A stretch of 64,000 nucleotides of DNA, from the NCBI GenBank assembly GCA_024663395.1, contig JANFAH010000007.1:1178001-1242000 (forward strand), in the 5' to 3' direction. The notes under the pieces are model-generated. The model worked only from the letters and a program-made list of their open reading frames with translations, was not told the origin of the DNA and did not search any database. The position numbers and the translations under genes are program-made. The stretch is from Pisolithus tinctorius (taxonomy: Eukaryota > Basidiomycota > Agaricomycetes > Boletales > Pisolithaceae). Positions 49,524 through 60,706 of the stretch are shown piece by piece (the stretch's first letter is position 1; every line of letters begins with the position of its first letter).

Positions 49524-52515
49524 ATGGCGGCGGACCAGGTGGCTGATGAAATTGCCAGGGACGATGCTACTTCGGAGACCAAAGATGCACTCGAACGCGA
49601 CGAGGATGCTTCCGAAGCTCAAGCTCAGATCATCGCATCATTGCGCTCCCAGGTAACCGACCTCTTCACGCAAGTTACACAGCTCAACAGCAAGCTCGTT
49701 GCGTCGTACGATCGCGTATCCGATCTCGAAGACCAGCTTCACGAGGCCTCGTCCTCCCTGCGCAATTCGTCGATCACGATCTCGTCACTGGAGCTTGAGC
49801 GCGCCGAACATCTTGCCGCCCTCAATACTGGCTTATTGGTTGAAAAGGCACACGTAACAGCCGAGTTGAACAGACTCATGGAGCGTGCTACAGAGGAGGC
49901 TGCTCAACGTGGTCAGGCAGAGAGCGCACGCCACGATATAGAGAAGGACCTTGACGATCTCAGTGCTACATTGTTCGACCAAGCTAACACCATGGTCGCC
50001 GAAGCCAGACTTAACCAGGCACGCAGCGAACGGAAAGTAAGGGAGGCTGAAGAGGCCCTTAGGAGTGCCGAGGAGGCGGTCAAGGTCATGCAAAGTCAAA
50101 TGCAGGCTCTTGAGGCTGACAAGGCGGCAGCCGAGAGAGAAGCGACGGGTGCTCGGATTACGATGGGTAAGGGCAAATGGATTGAACGCTCTGATTCTGA
50201 GGGAGATCCACCGAAGTTGCGCTTTCTAACGATCCATACCCCTTACGCGGAATTTGCTGCACTCGTCGCGTACTTGCGGACCCTTAGAACGTCGCAACTG
50301 ACGCCCCCTACCATATCTTCGCTTCTTAATCAACCTTTCCTTGCACGTCTCAACACAGAGGACTTGTGAGTGGCGTGCTCATGTTTTTTTATGTCAGTTC
50401 TAATGGACACGAAAAAGGGAGCCGACCGTACGTCTTGACCTTGCGCCCTCGCTCAATTGGCTCTCCCGTCCCTCGGTCCTTGCTGCCATACATACTGGCA
50501 TGCTAATCATCGAACCGATGCCGTTCTTGAATTTAGTTCAGGAATTGAGCTCACAGTCCCGGACAATCGCCTCTGTTTCATGTTCTCTTTGTGGCACGCG
50601 TATAGCACGTCTTACCCCTGGGTCGGCTCACGAGAAACCTCCCAGTCACCCCCTCGCTTCGTTCACACGTTCTAGCAGTGCGAGCTCAAACTCGTGGTTC
50701 AAATATCCTCTTGTGTTGTCATCCCCTACGCCTGGGAGTGAAGTCACCTTTTCCCATTTGCAGGAAAACGCACATCCAGAGCTTATTTACGTTTTCCGTG
50801 TCGTCACTCAGACATCTTCCCAGCCACCACCACCTCTCGCCTCTGTACATTCCAAGCAAGCGTCAAGTTCCCCAGCTTCGACGTCCTCACGCCTTCCTGT
50901 ACATTCTTCTACAACGTCTCGTGCACTACCTGCTCAATCAAATAATTCGCCGCATCCCCTGTGTACATCAAATTACTGTCTTCTCCGTCTCCGCACCACC
51001 TGCTCTTTGTGGGCTTTTGTGCGCTCTGGCATCATTGAGCGGATATGGCAGGAGGAAGTTACCCAGCTTCCGAGCTCTGCTAGTGCTGATAGAATAACTA
51101 TAAACGGGAATGGGTCGCCCAATCCACCGTCAACTCCGCGAAGCAGCCAACCGACCTTGCCAAACGCATCTGAAAAGCCTCCTGTTCCTCCGCGTAGGCG
51201 AAGACTCTGGGAGATGGCCAGTGCACTCGGCGAGAAGGCCGTTAGTTGGGGGAAGGAAGGAGGGGAGAGCCCCAAACTCAAGGATAAGGAGAAAGAGAAT
51301 AGTGCTTTAAAGCGACTACCACCACCCCCACCATCACACCCTTCCGTGCCCCATCCCCATGGAGAGCCTACCCGACCAACGTCCCAGGTTCCACCCGCTC
51401 TCCCAAAACGCAGTGAAATGCGGAGTACAACCCCTGAGGGCGCCACAGCTGATACCAGCGCAGGGTGTTCAGCTAACAGCACTGTGCCCAACACAGAACC
51501 AGTTGCTGTTGATAATACTGCACTAGGTCTGGAGCAAAAAGATGAACATACATCATCCGAGTCGTTCGCTACTCCAACGGATGAAGTGGAAACCCCGCTT
51601 CCTGCTCCAGTCGTTGGGGTTAATGATGAGGTACCTGCCAACGTACATCAGGAGCAAACTTCTACTATAATACCCTCGGAGTGCCCTATATCCCCACAAA
51701 CTGTCTCCCAACCGCAAACGCCCCCGGCTTCAGTCTCCCCGCCTCGTTCGCGGGTGGGCTCACCCATTCCCCAATCTGTGGCTTCACCTATGTCGCTGAG
51801 TCGCTCACGGGCTGGATCACCTGCATCTGGCCGCCCTTCTTCTCCTTTTCCACCCTCGAGAACAGGTTCTCCCGCACCGCCACAGGGTGCGCCACCGGTG
51901 CCGCGACGGGCACCTGCTAGGCGACCTGCACCGTTGCCCCCGTCAACGCCCATGCCAGAGCGACCGTCCGCACTTCCTACTCGGCTGAAAAGGGAGGGGA
52001 CCAAGAAGTCCAAGGAGTCTGAAGGTTCGAAGGTGGTAGAAGCACCGAAAGCAACTGTTGCGGCCACAACCTCCAATCGTGAAGATGGTGGTGACAGTGA
52101 ACCTTCCTCTACGTCAATTGATGGGCGACCAGAGAATGTTGATACTCCCGCTGGACCACCCACTGGTGATACACCGGCCGGACTATCTACGGACACTACT
52201 TCGCCATCAGAAAGACAGACTCCAACCCCTTCTGAACCGGTTGACGTGCCACCAGAGGTACCTACCACAACCTCAGAAGCGATGGCGGCTGTCACCGACC
52301 ACTCGCCCGTTACTGAAAACTCTGCTTCTGTACACGCCACAGAAAACAATGGAGGGTCGTCTGTGGATACGGAGAAACATAATAAGCATTGTCCAAGCAT
52401 TAACACCGAAGGTTTCGCTGGCGATGGGACGTGGGAAGAACGCACTTGGAAGGAGGTGATTCGCCTGAGGGAAGAAATGTTTTGGGCTCGTGTTGGATGT
52501 GTGCGAGAGTTGTGA
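49524..52515 (+). CDS. Sec2-like guanine nucleotide exchange factor for a Rab (Sec4/Rab8 type)
   Basis: Sec2 activates Sec4 on secretory vesicles for polarised exocytosis. Exons 49524-50365 and 50418-52515 give 979 residues. Residues about 30-220 form a long coiled coil with heptads (SLRSQVTDLFTQVTQLNSKL), the Sec2/Rabin8 exchange region. A folded segment follows (PKLRFLTIHTPYAEFAALVA, then EPTVRLDLAPSLNWLSRPSV, then CSLCGTRIARL with a CxxC). The second half is disordered and Pro/Ser-rich with SH3-ligand-like stretches (PPVPRRAPARRPAPLPPS), three SR-x-GSP repeats and a short helix near the end (KEVIRLREEMFWARVG). It lies 152 bases after CAB2 on the same strand. Assignment rests on the coiled coil plus the following block. 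Confidence 0.8.
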
Positions 52516-52663
52516 AATGGCGAAGATAACTACAAGTACATGCGTCTGTAATTCTGGATTGCTTAGGTTTCTATACAATGTCGATAAACCTATCTGGTAT
52601 TACCCTGTACAATGGAATAATGTAGGGTATCTGGATCGACAGCTGTAATGCCCATGTATGGAC

Positions 52664-53714
52664 CTACGACTTTCTAGCGGGAGGTGGGACACCATCAGAA
52701 AGTAAAACTGGTGACCTTCCATTCTCCGGTTCCCCCATAGCTTGCTTTACGACAGAGTTGCTCAGCATGCTCGCGTACTTGGGCTGAACAAATGTACCAC
52801 TATATTGCTATCAGAATAGAAGCCGGATAGGAGACGTAAATCAACCTACTTTGCCTCAACTAGCACGTTACCCTTGAGGTCCTCGACCTGACCACTTACT
52901 TGGACTTTGCGCCCTCTCTTCTCTAACAGACGTACTTTGATGATAATAAACTGTTCGCACAGCGGCGTGAGAAATGGTTACTTTGAGAATAACAATATAG
53001 CCTTGCCTGATCAGCAAATGTAGGGGCACGGTAATTTATTGAAAGGTTCGCTGTGACGCCAATTTTATCGGGTAGATTGTTTATTGCCTTGTGGTTGTAG
53101 AAGGAATATCAGGAATGGCAGACGACCTTTGCACTAGTACTTACGGTCCGTGCCAAACTCTCATCCAAAAGGGTTGCCAGCAACCCCCCGTGAACAATTC
53201 CATCGTGACCGCAAAGTCCTCGGCCAACATGCACGAATCCGATTGCTTCACTCTCGTCCCACTTTGATCGCACCAGGGGTTTGATTGAGAGCTTTCCTGG
53301 CCCTCTTAGAGCTCCAGCGGTGAGATTATTGACGCGCCTTTCTTCTGGAAAATGTCTATAGGGACGGGCTTCGTACCACTCGTCAGCATCGGGTTGTGAA
53401 CGGAGGGAGTTAAGCAGTGGCAAGGACTGAAGGGCTTCTTCCATGGACGTAGCATAGGCAAGTGATTCCGGAGAATCTGGATCAGAAGGTGGTCCGGGTG
53501 CAAGTCGGGGTGCGATGAAGGCGAAGATTGGATGAGGTGCAACAGCGCCAGCTGTATAGGATCCTATACCAACAACCGACACGAGTGCGAGGGTGCGCAG
53601 GTAGTTGCGTTTGGGCTGTACGATCGCATTCGTGTGCGATGAAAAGAGCCTGCTCGACCTTGCGCCAATATTATTCCGATGTTGGCATAGGCATCTCAGC
53701 AGGCCGGAAGACAT
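52664..53714 (-). CDS. hotdog-fold thioesterase, probably mitochondrial (Fmp10-like)
   Basis: 4HBT-superfamily protein with an N-terminal Arg-rich leader (MSSGLLRCLCQHRNNIGARS) and a single membrane-type segment (LRTLALVSVVGIGSYTAGAV), in the style of yeast Fmp10. The catalytic region is HVGRGLCGHDGIVHGGLLAT followed by LLDESLARTV, with the HGG/DE pair of hotdog thioesterases. Further exons read NLPDKIGVTANLSINYRAPT, FIIIKVRLLEKRGRKVQVSG and QVEDLKGNVLVEA. The last exon runs NGTFVQPKYASML to a stop at 52664-52666. Presumed substrates are acyl-CoA esters, but the family is broad. It is divergent from the eL8 gene. Confidence 0.85.
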
Positions 53715-53883
53715 TTCTTGGTGACCTCTTATTGATTCCGGGCCGGATATGTCTTGTGCTGACGTAAGCCATTCGGAAGGACCCGAGCGGAGTTGGTTCA
53801 GGCTCCAACTCTACCAAGGGCGATCAGTCCACCATCGCCCAGCTCGACATCAAGACCTCGACACACGCAAGACTACAGAAGAC
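53715..53883. promoter_or_regulatory. bidirectional promoter, thioesterase / eL8
   Basis: Only 169 bases separate the two divergent start codons, so both promoters must lie here and overlap. The plus side is followed directly by a one-codon first coding exon of eL8. No TATA box is obvious, as expected for ribosomal protein genes. Confidence 0.45.
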
Positions 53884-55143
53884 ATGGTAAGTCTATGGTG
53901 GGCAACCGCTACTGCATCTCGGGGAGGTTTATTACCGGCAAGTACATAAACCACGAGGTGGATGTTCAACAGACCATCTGGATGAGCGACCTCCTGCGGA
54001 CAATGACTGGGACATCTCGGGGACATTTCCGTCCGTGGAAACCGAGATGGAACAGAAGCAGTCCATTAGGATGGCTTGTTTCTACCTAGAGCTCCGAGAC
54101 ACAGTAGCGGTCGTCGCACCTATCATCTGATAGTGCATGATCAGCTACTGACATTGTTCTCGTCTCAATGACCCTAGCCTCCCAAGTCCAAGCCAGGTTC
54201 TGGGAAGAAGCCCGCCCCTGCCCCAGGCGCTGCCAAGGGTGCCGCAAAATCGACTAAAAACCCTCTCTTCGAGGCCCGCCCTCGTAATTTCGGCATCGGT
54301 GCGTGTATCACTGCTTTTTGAAGAAAAAGCCAGAGGCTGAAGTGCTTGCGTCGTACAGGACAAGACATCCGTCCCCAGAGGGACTTGACTCGTTTTGTAA
54401 AATGGCCAGAATATGTCCGGCTCCAGCGTCAAAAAGTCATCCTCAGCCAACGTCTCAAGGTCCCTCCCGCGATTGCCCAGTTCTCCCACACCCTGGACAA
54501 GAACACTGCAACTCAACTTTTCAAGCTCCTCAACAAGTAAGTCGGCTGCTCTGCCCGGGTTAGCTGTTATTCACGTTTTCAGGTACCGTCCTGAGACGAA
54601 ACAGGAGAAAAAAACTCGTCTTGAGACCCTCGCGGCAGCCACCGCGGAACAGAAGGAGGCTGCCAAGGACAAGAAACCTCTGTTCGTCAAGTACGGCCTC
54701 AACCACTGTGTCGCTCTTATTGAGGCCAAGAAGGCCTCGCTGGTTGTTATCGCTCATGACGTCGACCCCATCGAACTTGTCGTCTACCTCCCTGCACTTT
54801 GCCGTAAAATGGGTGTTCCCTATGTTATCGTGAAAGGGAAAGCTCGTCTTGGCACCGTAGTTCACAAGAAAACTGCGGCTGTCCTCACCATTCAAGAGGT
54901 CAAGAGTGAAGACCAACGCGAACTAGCAACGCTGGTTAATGCAGCCAAAGCTAACTTGTGAGTCTTTTGAAGTTTCACCAGTCAAAAAGCTTGATTGAAA
55001 CGCCGAGTAGCACCGACAAGTACGAAGAGCAACGTCGTCAGTGGGGTGGAGGACTTCGCGGCAACAAGTCTACTCAGATGCTTCGTAAACGTGCGAAGGC
55101 TGCTGGCCAGAATGTTAATGCTCCTGCTCTTGGCAAGCTATAA
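53884..55143 (+). CDS. RPL8: 60S ribosomal protein eL8 (L7Ae-type, yeast Rpl8)
   Basis: Cytosolic large-subunit ribosomal protein with the L7Ae RNA-binding fold. Five coding exons, 53884-53886, 54178-54298, 54359-54536, 54583-54957 and 55011-55143, total 810 nt, 269 residues. The ATG stands alone in exon 1 and joins [17 protein letters not shown], the usual start of this protein in mushrooms; this join is inferred from homolog starts. Then follow [37 protein letters not shown], and the RNA-binding region [56 protein letters not shown]. It ends [20 protein letters not shown], the conserved tail. The first intron is 291 nt, the longest identified in the window. Confidence 0.95.
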
Positions 55144-55433
55144 AGATACATTTAACCTTGGCGTGCATGTGTGCAGTGCTTCTTGTCGTTGGTCGTCGTA
55201 TATGACATGCTGTATGGAGTACGGATGGTATGACAACTCATATGATCAGGCCGTGTGGCCTGCAAAACGAACGTGCCCTTGACATTGAAAAGGAGTCTAT
55301 GATTGTCACCTTGCTGTTGTACACGCGTGGACTCGGTATTGCTCTTCAGCGTCCCGCGGGAGAACTATACGTAGGCACAAGTACAAGTACAACATTGATA
55401 TTAATGTGTCCATCGTTAGAGATTCTGAATTCA

Positions 55434-56319
55434 TTATAATTGGGGGATTCGCATCTTTTCCTCCTCTTTCCGCTCAGGCCAGAATTCGGCCTCCAGTTCC
55501 ACTACACGAGCCCATATACTCTCCGCACGCACGATGGCCTCGGCATGGTTACTGCAACCATCTTTCATGGCCTGCTGATAGAAGGGCATCAAGTACTCGT
55601 CGACAAGCATCCCTATGCCGTGCACGAATTCTGAGAAGTCGGGGTTTGCATTGGACCAGCTGTAAGACAGGTCGCGAAGCGCTTCTCCTGTTTTCCCTAA
55701 TTCCGACTCTGGTTTTGTACGAAGAGCGGAGGAAACATTCGACCATGCATCCAAGTAGACCTGTGAAGTCGAATACATGTATTATGTCTCCGTAATTATC
55801 GTACAATGACGAAAAGCTGATGTTCGTGGCGTTGCGCAGACGATCACTCACCTTTTCCATGGCCCACAAGAACACGAGCCCATCTTCAAGTGTGCCGAGC
55901 GACGCGATGCGTGCCATCTCAGCCGTGTAGTCTCGTGTTGCCTTCCTCTCGCGCCACACCTGTCCTTCTCCCTGCTTGACGTCACCGATGTCCAGATCAT
56001 ATCTCCTCGCTGTGTCCTCGAAAAAATTTACCTCGCGGACGATATTGTCCAGACATCCAACGAGAACTTGAAGAGTGCGTCTGCTGCGAACTTGGACTGC
56101 TGGATCTGTGGAATCCAATGGGATCTTGGTTATGAGAAGAGCGATGAATCTAGGATAAGCCTGAGCAGCATAGATTCTATCTTGCGCCAACCAAAACGCA
56201 AGACGATCATGCGGCAGAGTCAGATTTGCGGCATCTCGCAAAAATTGGTGCGAAATAGCGGCTTCGTAGGGGACAGGTGTCGAAAGAGACGCAAGGTAGG
56301 ACGTAAACGTCTGGACCAT
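55434..56319 (-). CDS. TENA/THI-4 family protein (thiaminase-2-like)
   Basis: Heme-oxygenase-like all-helical protein. TENA/THI-4 members include thiamine-salvage amino hydrolases. The start at 56319 gives MVQTFTSYLASLSTP, then ISHQFLRDAANLTLPHDRLA and FWLAQDRIYAAQAYPRFIAL, the family helix 1-2 with the conserved L-x-QD-x-Y. After WRERKATRDYTAEM and LGTLEDGLVFLWAMEK an intron is followed by VYLDAWSNVSSAL. The C-terminal helix SIWARVVELEAEFWPE supplies the acidic residues usual near the active site. The Cys of bacterial TenA is not evident, so the reaction may differ. It is convergent with the eL8 gene. The 363 bases between 56320 and 56682 show no gene. Confidence 0.83.
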
Positions 56320-56682
56320 CACCGAAACACTTTGTTGGATACTGTGAGAAACAGAGCGAAGCTCAAATCACTGGTGATGCATTTGACGTTTGGGCCGCTA
56401 TTTGTGACTATGACGTATCGCCACTTCACATTTTGTAGGACAGGCAACTTCATTTGAGCGTCCGAACCGAATATCGTGATGTACAGTGGTCTCATGTTTG
56501 AAATCCCCAATAGCCCGCTGTCGATGCTAATCGATTCTCTCAACCTACGTGTTTACCAGGCACAGGGATCTCTTCACGGAACACTTGCCGGGCGTGCGGC
56601 AATCCTGTGACGAAAGGTTTTACTCCAGATAAATCCTAGCGGATGTCAATCCAATACCTTAAGTCTTAACATAGTTGAACAC

Positions 56683-58043
56683 TCACCAACTAAATCGAAC
56701 CCTAGGTGTAGACCAACGTACGGAGGAATCCAACTCTATACCATCCATCTCCAGGTTACCGCAAGCTTGCAATTTGTTGTACATATCATGAAGATCTACT
56801 CTGACCACCGGCTTACTATCCGAGGGACCTGAGAGCCTCACAGATTACCTCGGTCAGCCCAACTCCAGGCGCTTGGTGAGCCACCGCACGAGAAGGTCGA
56901 AATTTTTAGTGTAAGGGTGTAGGCTGTATACCGTTAAACTTTCGAAGCTTGTCCAATGATCTGTTGGGACCGAACTCGCGTCAGCGAGTCTACCCTCGGG
57001 CATGAAAAGGCGCGTGTGGTGTGGATGGTATTTACATACAGGCTGACATGCCGCACTCCGCAGAATTCCTGGCAGAACGCACCTCTACCTCCTACTGTAT
57101 GGAAAGGTGCATCTCTACATTCCGTGCGCAGGGTCACTCTTTGAACATGGTTAAATTTGGACCCAATTCCGAAGCTGAGTGTCTTGTATCGCTCATCCCA
57201 ACTATCAGAATGCTCAAAGCCCAAGCTTCAAGCTTGAATACTTTAAGGAGCGGAAGGTGAATACTGTCCAGTAACAGAAGCGTCCATCGAGAGGTGTCAC
57301 CGGTGAGCGAGAGAACTGATGGTGGCTGGGTAGGGATAAACCGCCCGGCCCGTGCATCCCCTGAACCTCAGTGCAAGAGTCGTAAGAATCGTGGCAGCCG
57401 CAAATTCAGGGGCAATGGGGCAAAAGTGGTCAAGTTTCAAATTCCGAAGGGCAGAGGCCTGGCTAGGTAAGAGAACTCGTGGACAGGAGGATACCATAGA
57501 CATATCGATGAAAACATCCTTGAGAGAAGGAAATTTCAAGCCCTCAGATACGAAAAGGATTCCAGGCAACGCCAATCGGTATGGCACGCGAAGGCACCAC
57601 CAGCGATTGGCGCTGGAGACAAGGTCGTCCGGCCACTGTACCTCAGGCTTGTCACTAGCAAGTGGGACGCTCGTAATTAAGATGTGGAGAGGAACATTGT
57701 CGCTCCTCGGCTGTCGGGCCTCCGGGGATGAAATGGTGAGAGGGCTGCTCCGACACACCAAAATGTAACTCCAGAACTCGGTAGTCCATTGGCAAATTTG
57801 ACCTGTGGGTCACTAGCCTCCGAAATAATGGAACCCCTGCCAATCATCATGAGTCAGTAAGGATCCACGAAAGGAGTTCGACAGGGAGACAATTGATCGC
57901 AGGAGGTCCCTTCTTGACGAACTGATTGATCTTACTTTTCTGTATCTTTATGGCTGCACGGATTCCTACGAGCTGCTTGAAGAGTGTCCTTTCGGTCCCT
58001 CCAACCAACGTAGCTCAGTGCGTGCTTCATCTAGCTCATCCAT
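56683..58043 (-). CDS. F-box protein with LRR-like tail, possibly decayed
   Basis: Fungal F-box proteins recruit substrates to SCF ubiquitin ligases. The ATG at 58043 gives MDELDEARTELRWLEGPKG, a coiled-coil start. One base out of frame the sequence continues LFKQLVGIRAAIKIQKSKIN and then PPAINCLPVELLSWILTDS, a clear F-box. After another break come VTFWCVGAALSPFHPRR and, further on, PSLKDVFIDMSMVSSCPRVL, ASALRNLKLDHFCPIAPEF, TVYSLHPYTKNFDLLVRWL and at the end IELDSSVRWSTPRVRFSW with a stop at 56683. Leu-rich strands of this type are usual after the F-box in mushrooms. The frame changes may reflect introns I could not place or real decay. Many paralogs are expected in the genome. Confidence 0.6.
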
Positions 58044-58594
58044 GATGGGTGGATAACAGTACTGAAGGCTGGCGTCAGCGCGGTGGGGTATCGTGCAGTC
58101 CTGAGCCTTACCTAAGGACCCCAGTGGATGATATCGATGAGAAACGTCGCGTTTGGAAGCTACCGGATTTCATATCAACAACCCATCCCTTGCTGTGACT
58201 GTCAGGGGCTATTTGCCGTAGTAAGAGTTCTGAGACTTACTATAGTATGATGTAACCTTACCCCGGGTATCCAGCAGTCAGATTACGTACATTGTAAGCA
58301 CGTCGCGCGAGATTACCCTGAGTGTAGCATGAACGAGAATTCTAGCGCAGAGTCCTTGTCTGCGCTGTGTCACCCTATGTCTCTTTTGTACCAACACCGT
58401 TCACAGCCAAAGTTTTGGAACGGTTGTAAGGCTACTTCTGAATTTCACCAACTTATTGGGGGGTGCTTGGTTCGGGATTTCTTAAAAGTGTAGTGTCACG
58501 TGCATGTTATGTACATGGACGTGTCGCGTCTCAGTTTTAGCTCCTGAACAGCTTCAGCTCCGGATTAAATGTTACGGTGCAGTGCAGATTAACC
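58044..58594. other. divergent intergenic region (F-box / STN1)
   Basis: About 550 bases between divergent starts. An open frame at 58504-58722 overlaps the beginning of STN1 in another frame and is a shadow. A CACGTG site occurs at 58497-58502 (in GTCACGTGCATG), a possible bHLH or Cbf1 site. Nothing else is recognised. Confidence 0.4.
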
Positions 58595-60598
58595 ATGATG
58601 ATGCGTGCGGCTTCTTCTTCTCCCTCTGTGCAAGACATTTGGAAATGGACATTTACAAGGGATGCTATAGCACCATGTTTCATTCGGGACGTGCTTTCCA
58701 TGAAGGAGGCTGGTGTGGGTGAGTTCGTCTCTGAGGTCGGTCATCAAACGAAAGGATTTATTTTCACATTCCAGATGCTGATTTTTTTTGGATTGGATAT
58801 ACGCCTTGTCGATCCGTAAATCTCGTTGGCATGGTCGTCGCAGTGCAGGTTCACGAGAAGCGAACCATTTACACCAGTAAGTCCCAGTTTCCCTAGTTTA
58901 AGCTTTATCTATATCAGTTTCTCCCCGGAATGACAGTAGATGATGGGACTGGAGTAGTTGACTGCATTCTGCGCCATCCAGCACCCACAAAACTCGCTGC
59001 GGAAAGTAAGGACATGGCCCGGCCACCTTCTCCAAAGAAACCCAAGTCAAGTATCGCACCCCCAGAACCTCCAATTCCGGTAACCGAAGTTGGATACGTA
59101 GTTCGGGTCGTTGGGAAGGTTGTCCGCCACTATGAAACGCGGCAAATCATCGCAGACTCCATTGGTAAGTCATATACTGGATGAAGGTCACCTCCTTTTC
59201 CTTGGATTCACTGAATGCAGAGCCTTGTGCATCCGTAATCGATGAAGCAGACCACTGGATACGCGTCGTGGAGCTTCACAAGTCCAAGTATTCCCTTGCA
59301 GCACCATTCGTAATACCGTCACCCACCGAGCCCATGCGAGACAACGTCGACAGACAAGATACTGATGATACAAGTGTTTCCTCCACGAGAGTGGCCCACA
59401 ATACTAGGTCGTGCGCATTGGTTCCGCGGGGACCGCCGCCGCAGGCCCGTGCTCCACTATCACCCGGACCGCCATCTATTGCGTCCTCTACCCCATCTAG
59501 CCCTTTAAAGAAGTCCAGTTTAACAAAGGTTCCAAGTTCGGTAAGAGACAATATCCGCCGTTTGTTTTCGTTTTTTGACTGACTCCTCTACTCCTTTCAT
59601 TTCGAATACCCCGTGTCTCCGTCTATCCCTAAACCTCTTCATAGCCCTCCAAAATTAAACTACGCCATCCTTCCAGGCTCCGCAGCTGTGATCTTACCTC
59701 GAACATATTTCGTCTGCATCTCAAACATTACATGGACAATGTGAGAGTAAATCCACAACGAGATCTCTCCCACAACCATCGCAAGAAACAAGCGAGCCAT
59801 TTAGAGCGAACGCCGATGATGCAACGGATGGATTACGATTGTGACACCTATGGTGATCTATCGCCAATGTCTGAACCGCCACATGGTTTTACGCTTTCTC
59901 ATCTTCGGCGCGTTCCTGAGTTGGCGTTGCTCGCAGCGCGTGTCGTGCGGGCCGAGGCACGAAGAAGGGCAAAAGTTGAGCAGACTGAGACACGCCAACG
60001 TGCCAAGACCCAACCTGCCATGTTATCTACCGGGGCAGCGTCTGCAGTGAGTACTGGTAACTCTGTCAGAGTTCCCACCAGCAAACGTGATGCCTCTCCT
60101 CGCGATCCCTTTCGAGCAAAGAAGAAACGACTCTTCGAGTGGGCGCTTGCGCGGCTGTATGAGGAAGGCGGTATAGTACTCTGGGATGGGCCCGTGCATC
60201 CCCTACCGTTGCCCGTTTCTACACCGGAGGCGCGGACGGAAAACCCATTGTGGAGTGAATCGGCAAGCAGTAAATTCTCCACCTCTGCTATTTCGATACC
60301 TTTGACTTCGGTTTCCGTGTCGCGTACAAGTGGCCGTGGTACGGAGGAGGAAGACATGAATGAATATCTGTCCGATCCTCAGCCCAACGAAGACGCATAT
60401 GTGTCTCTCACGCCAGAGTTATTGTCGACTTATGTGGAGGAGGCAGCGACGGCTCTAAAGCGTGGGAAGGGAAGAGGGGGAGGAAGGCGCGAACCGACAC
60501 CAGAAGAAGTTGCGGCATACCTTCGCCGGACAGATGCACGGTGGGCACGGGTAGGGGCGTGGGCTGTGAAAGAAGCCCTGGAAGCCTTGGGCAGATAA
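58595..60598 (+). CDS. STN1: telomere protein STN1 (CST complex OB-fold subunit)
   Basis: Stn1 binds Ten1 and caps telomeric single-strand DNA, and recruits polymerase alpha for C-strand fill-in. The start at 58595 (MMMRAASSSPSVQDIW) leads to FIRDVLSMKEAGV. Splicing then gives DADFFWIGYTPCRSVNLVGM, VVAVQVHEKRTIYT and IDDGTGVVDCILRHP, the OB-fold motif with the [VI]DDG[ST]G signature. A further intron joins IADSI to EPCASVIDEADHWIRVVELH, the end of the fold. A winged-helix-like part is preceded by SNIFRLHLKHYMDN and continues with LSHLRRVPELALLAARVVRA. The last 170 residues are disordered with an acidic stretch and end in a helix (RWARVGAWAVKEALEALG). The intron near 59540-59680 is not resolved in phase. 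About 500 residues in total. Confidence 0.85.
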
Positions 60599-60706
60599 AT
60601 GCAATGGCGGCAGACATTCTATCGGTCGAATATGTCACATCTCACATGTATATCTTTCGCAAGTTATGCTATAGGTACATCTATTATACGTTGCATCTGG
60701 AATTCA

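Noticed and set aside
51648..52445. 265-residue Gly/Ser-rich open frame on the minus strand
   Set aside because: Antisense shadow of the Pro/Ser-rich tail of the Sec2-like gene; its composition is the complement of that tail.
53793..54089. 98-residue open frame across the eL8 start region
   Set aside because: It crosses the divergent promoter and the first intron of eL8 and has no domain; best explained as chance.
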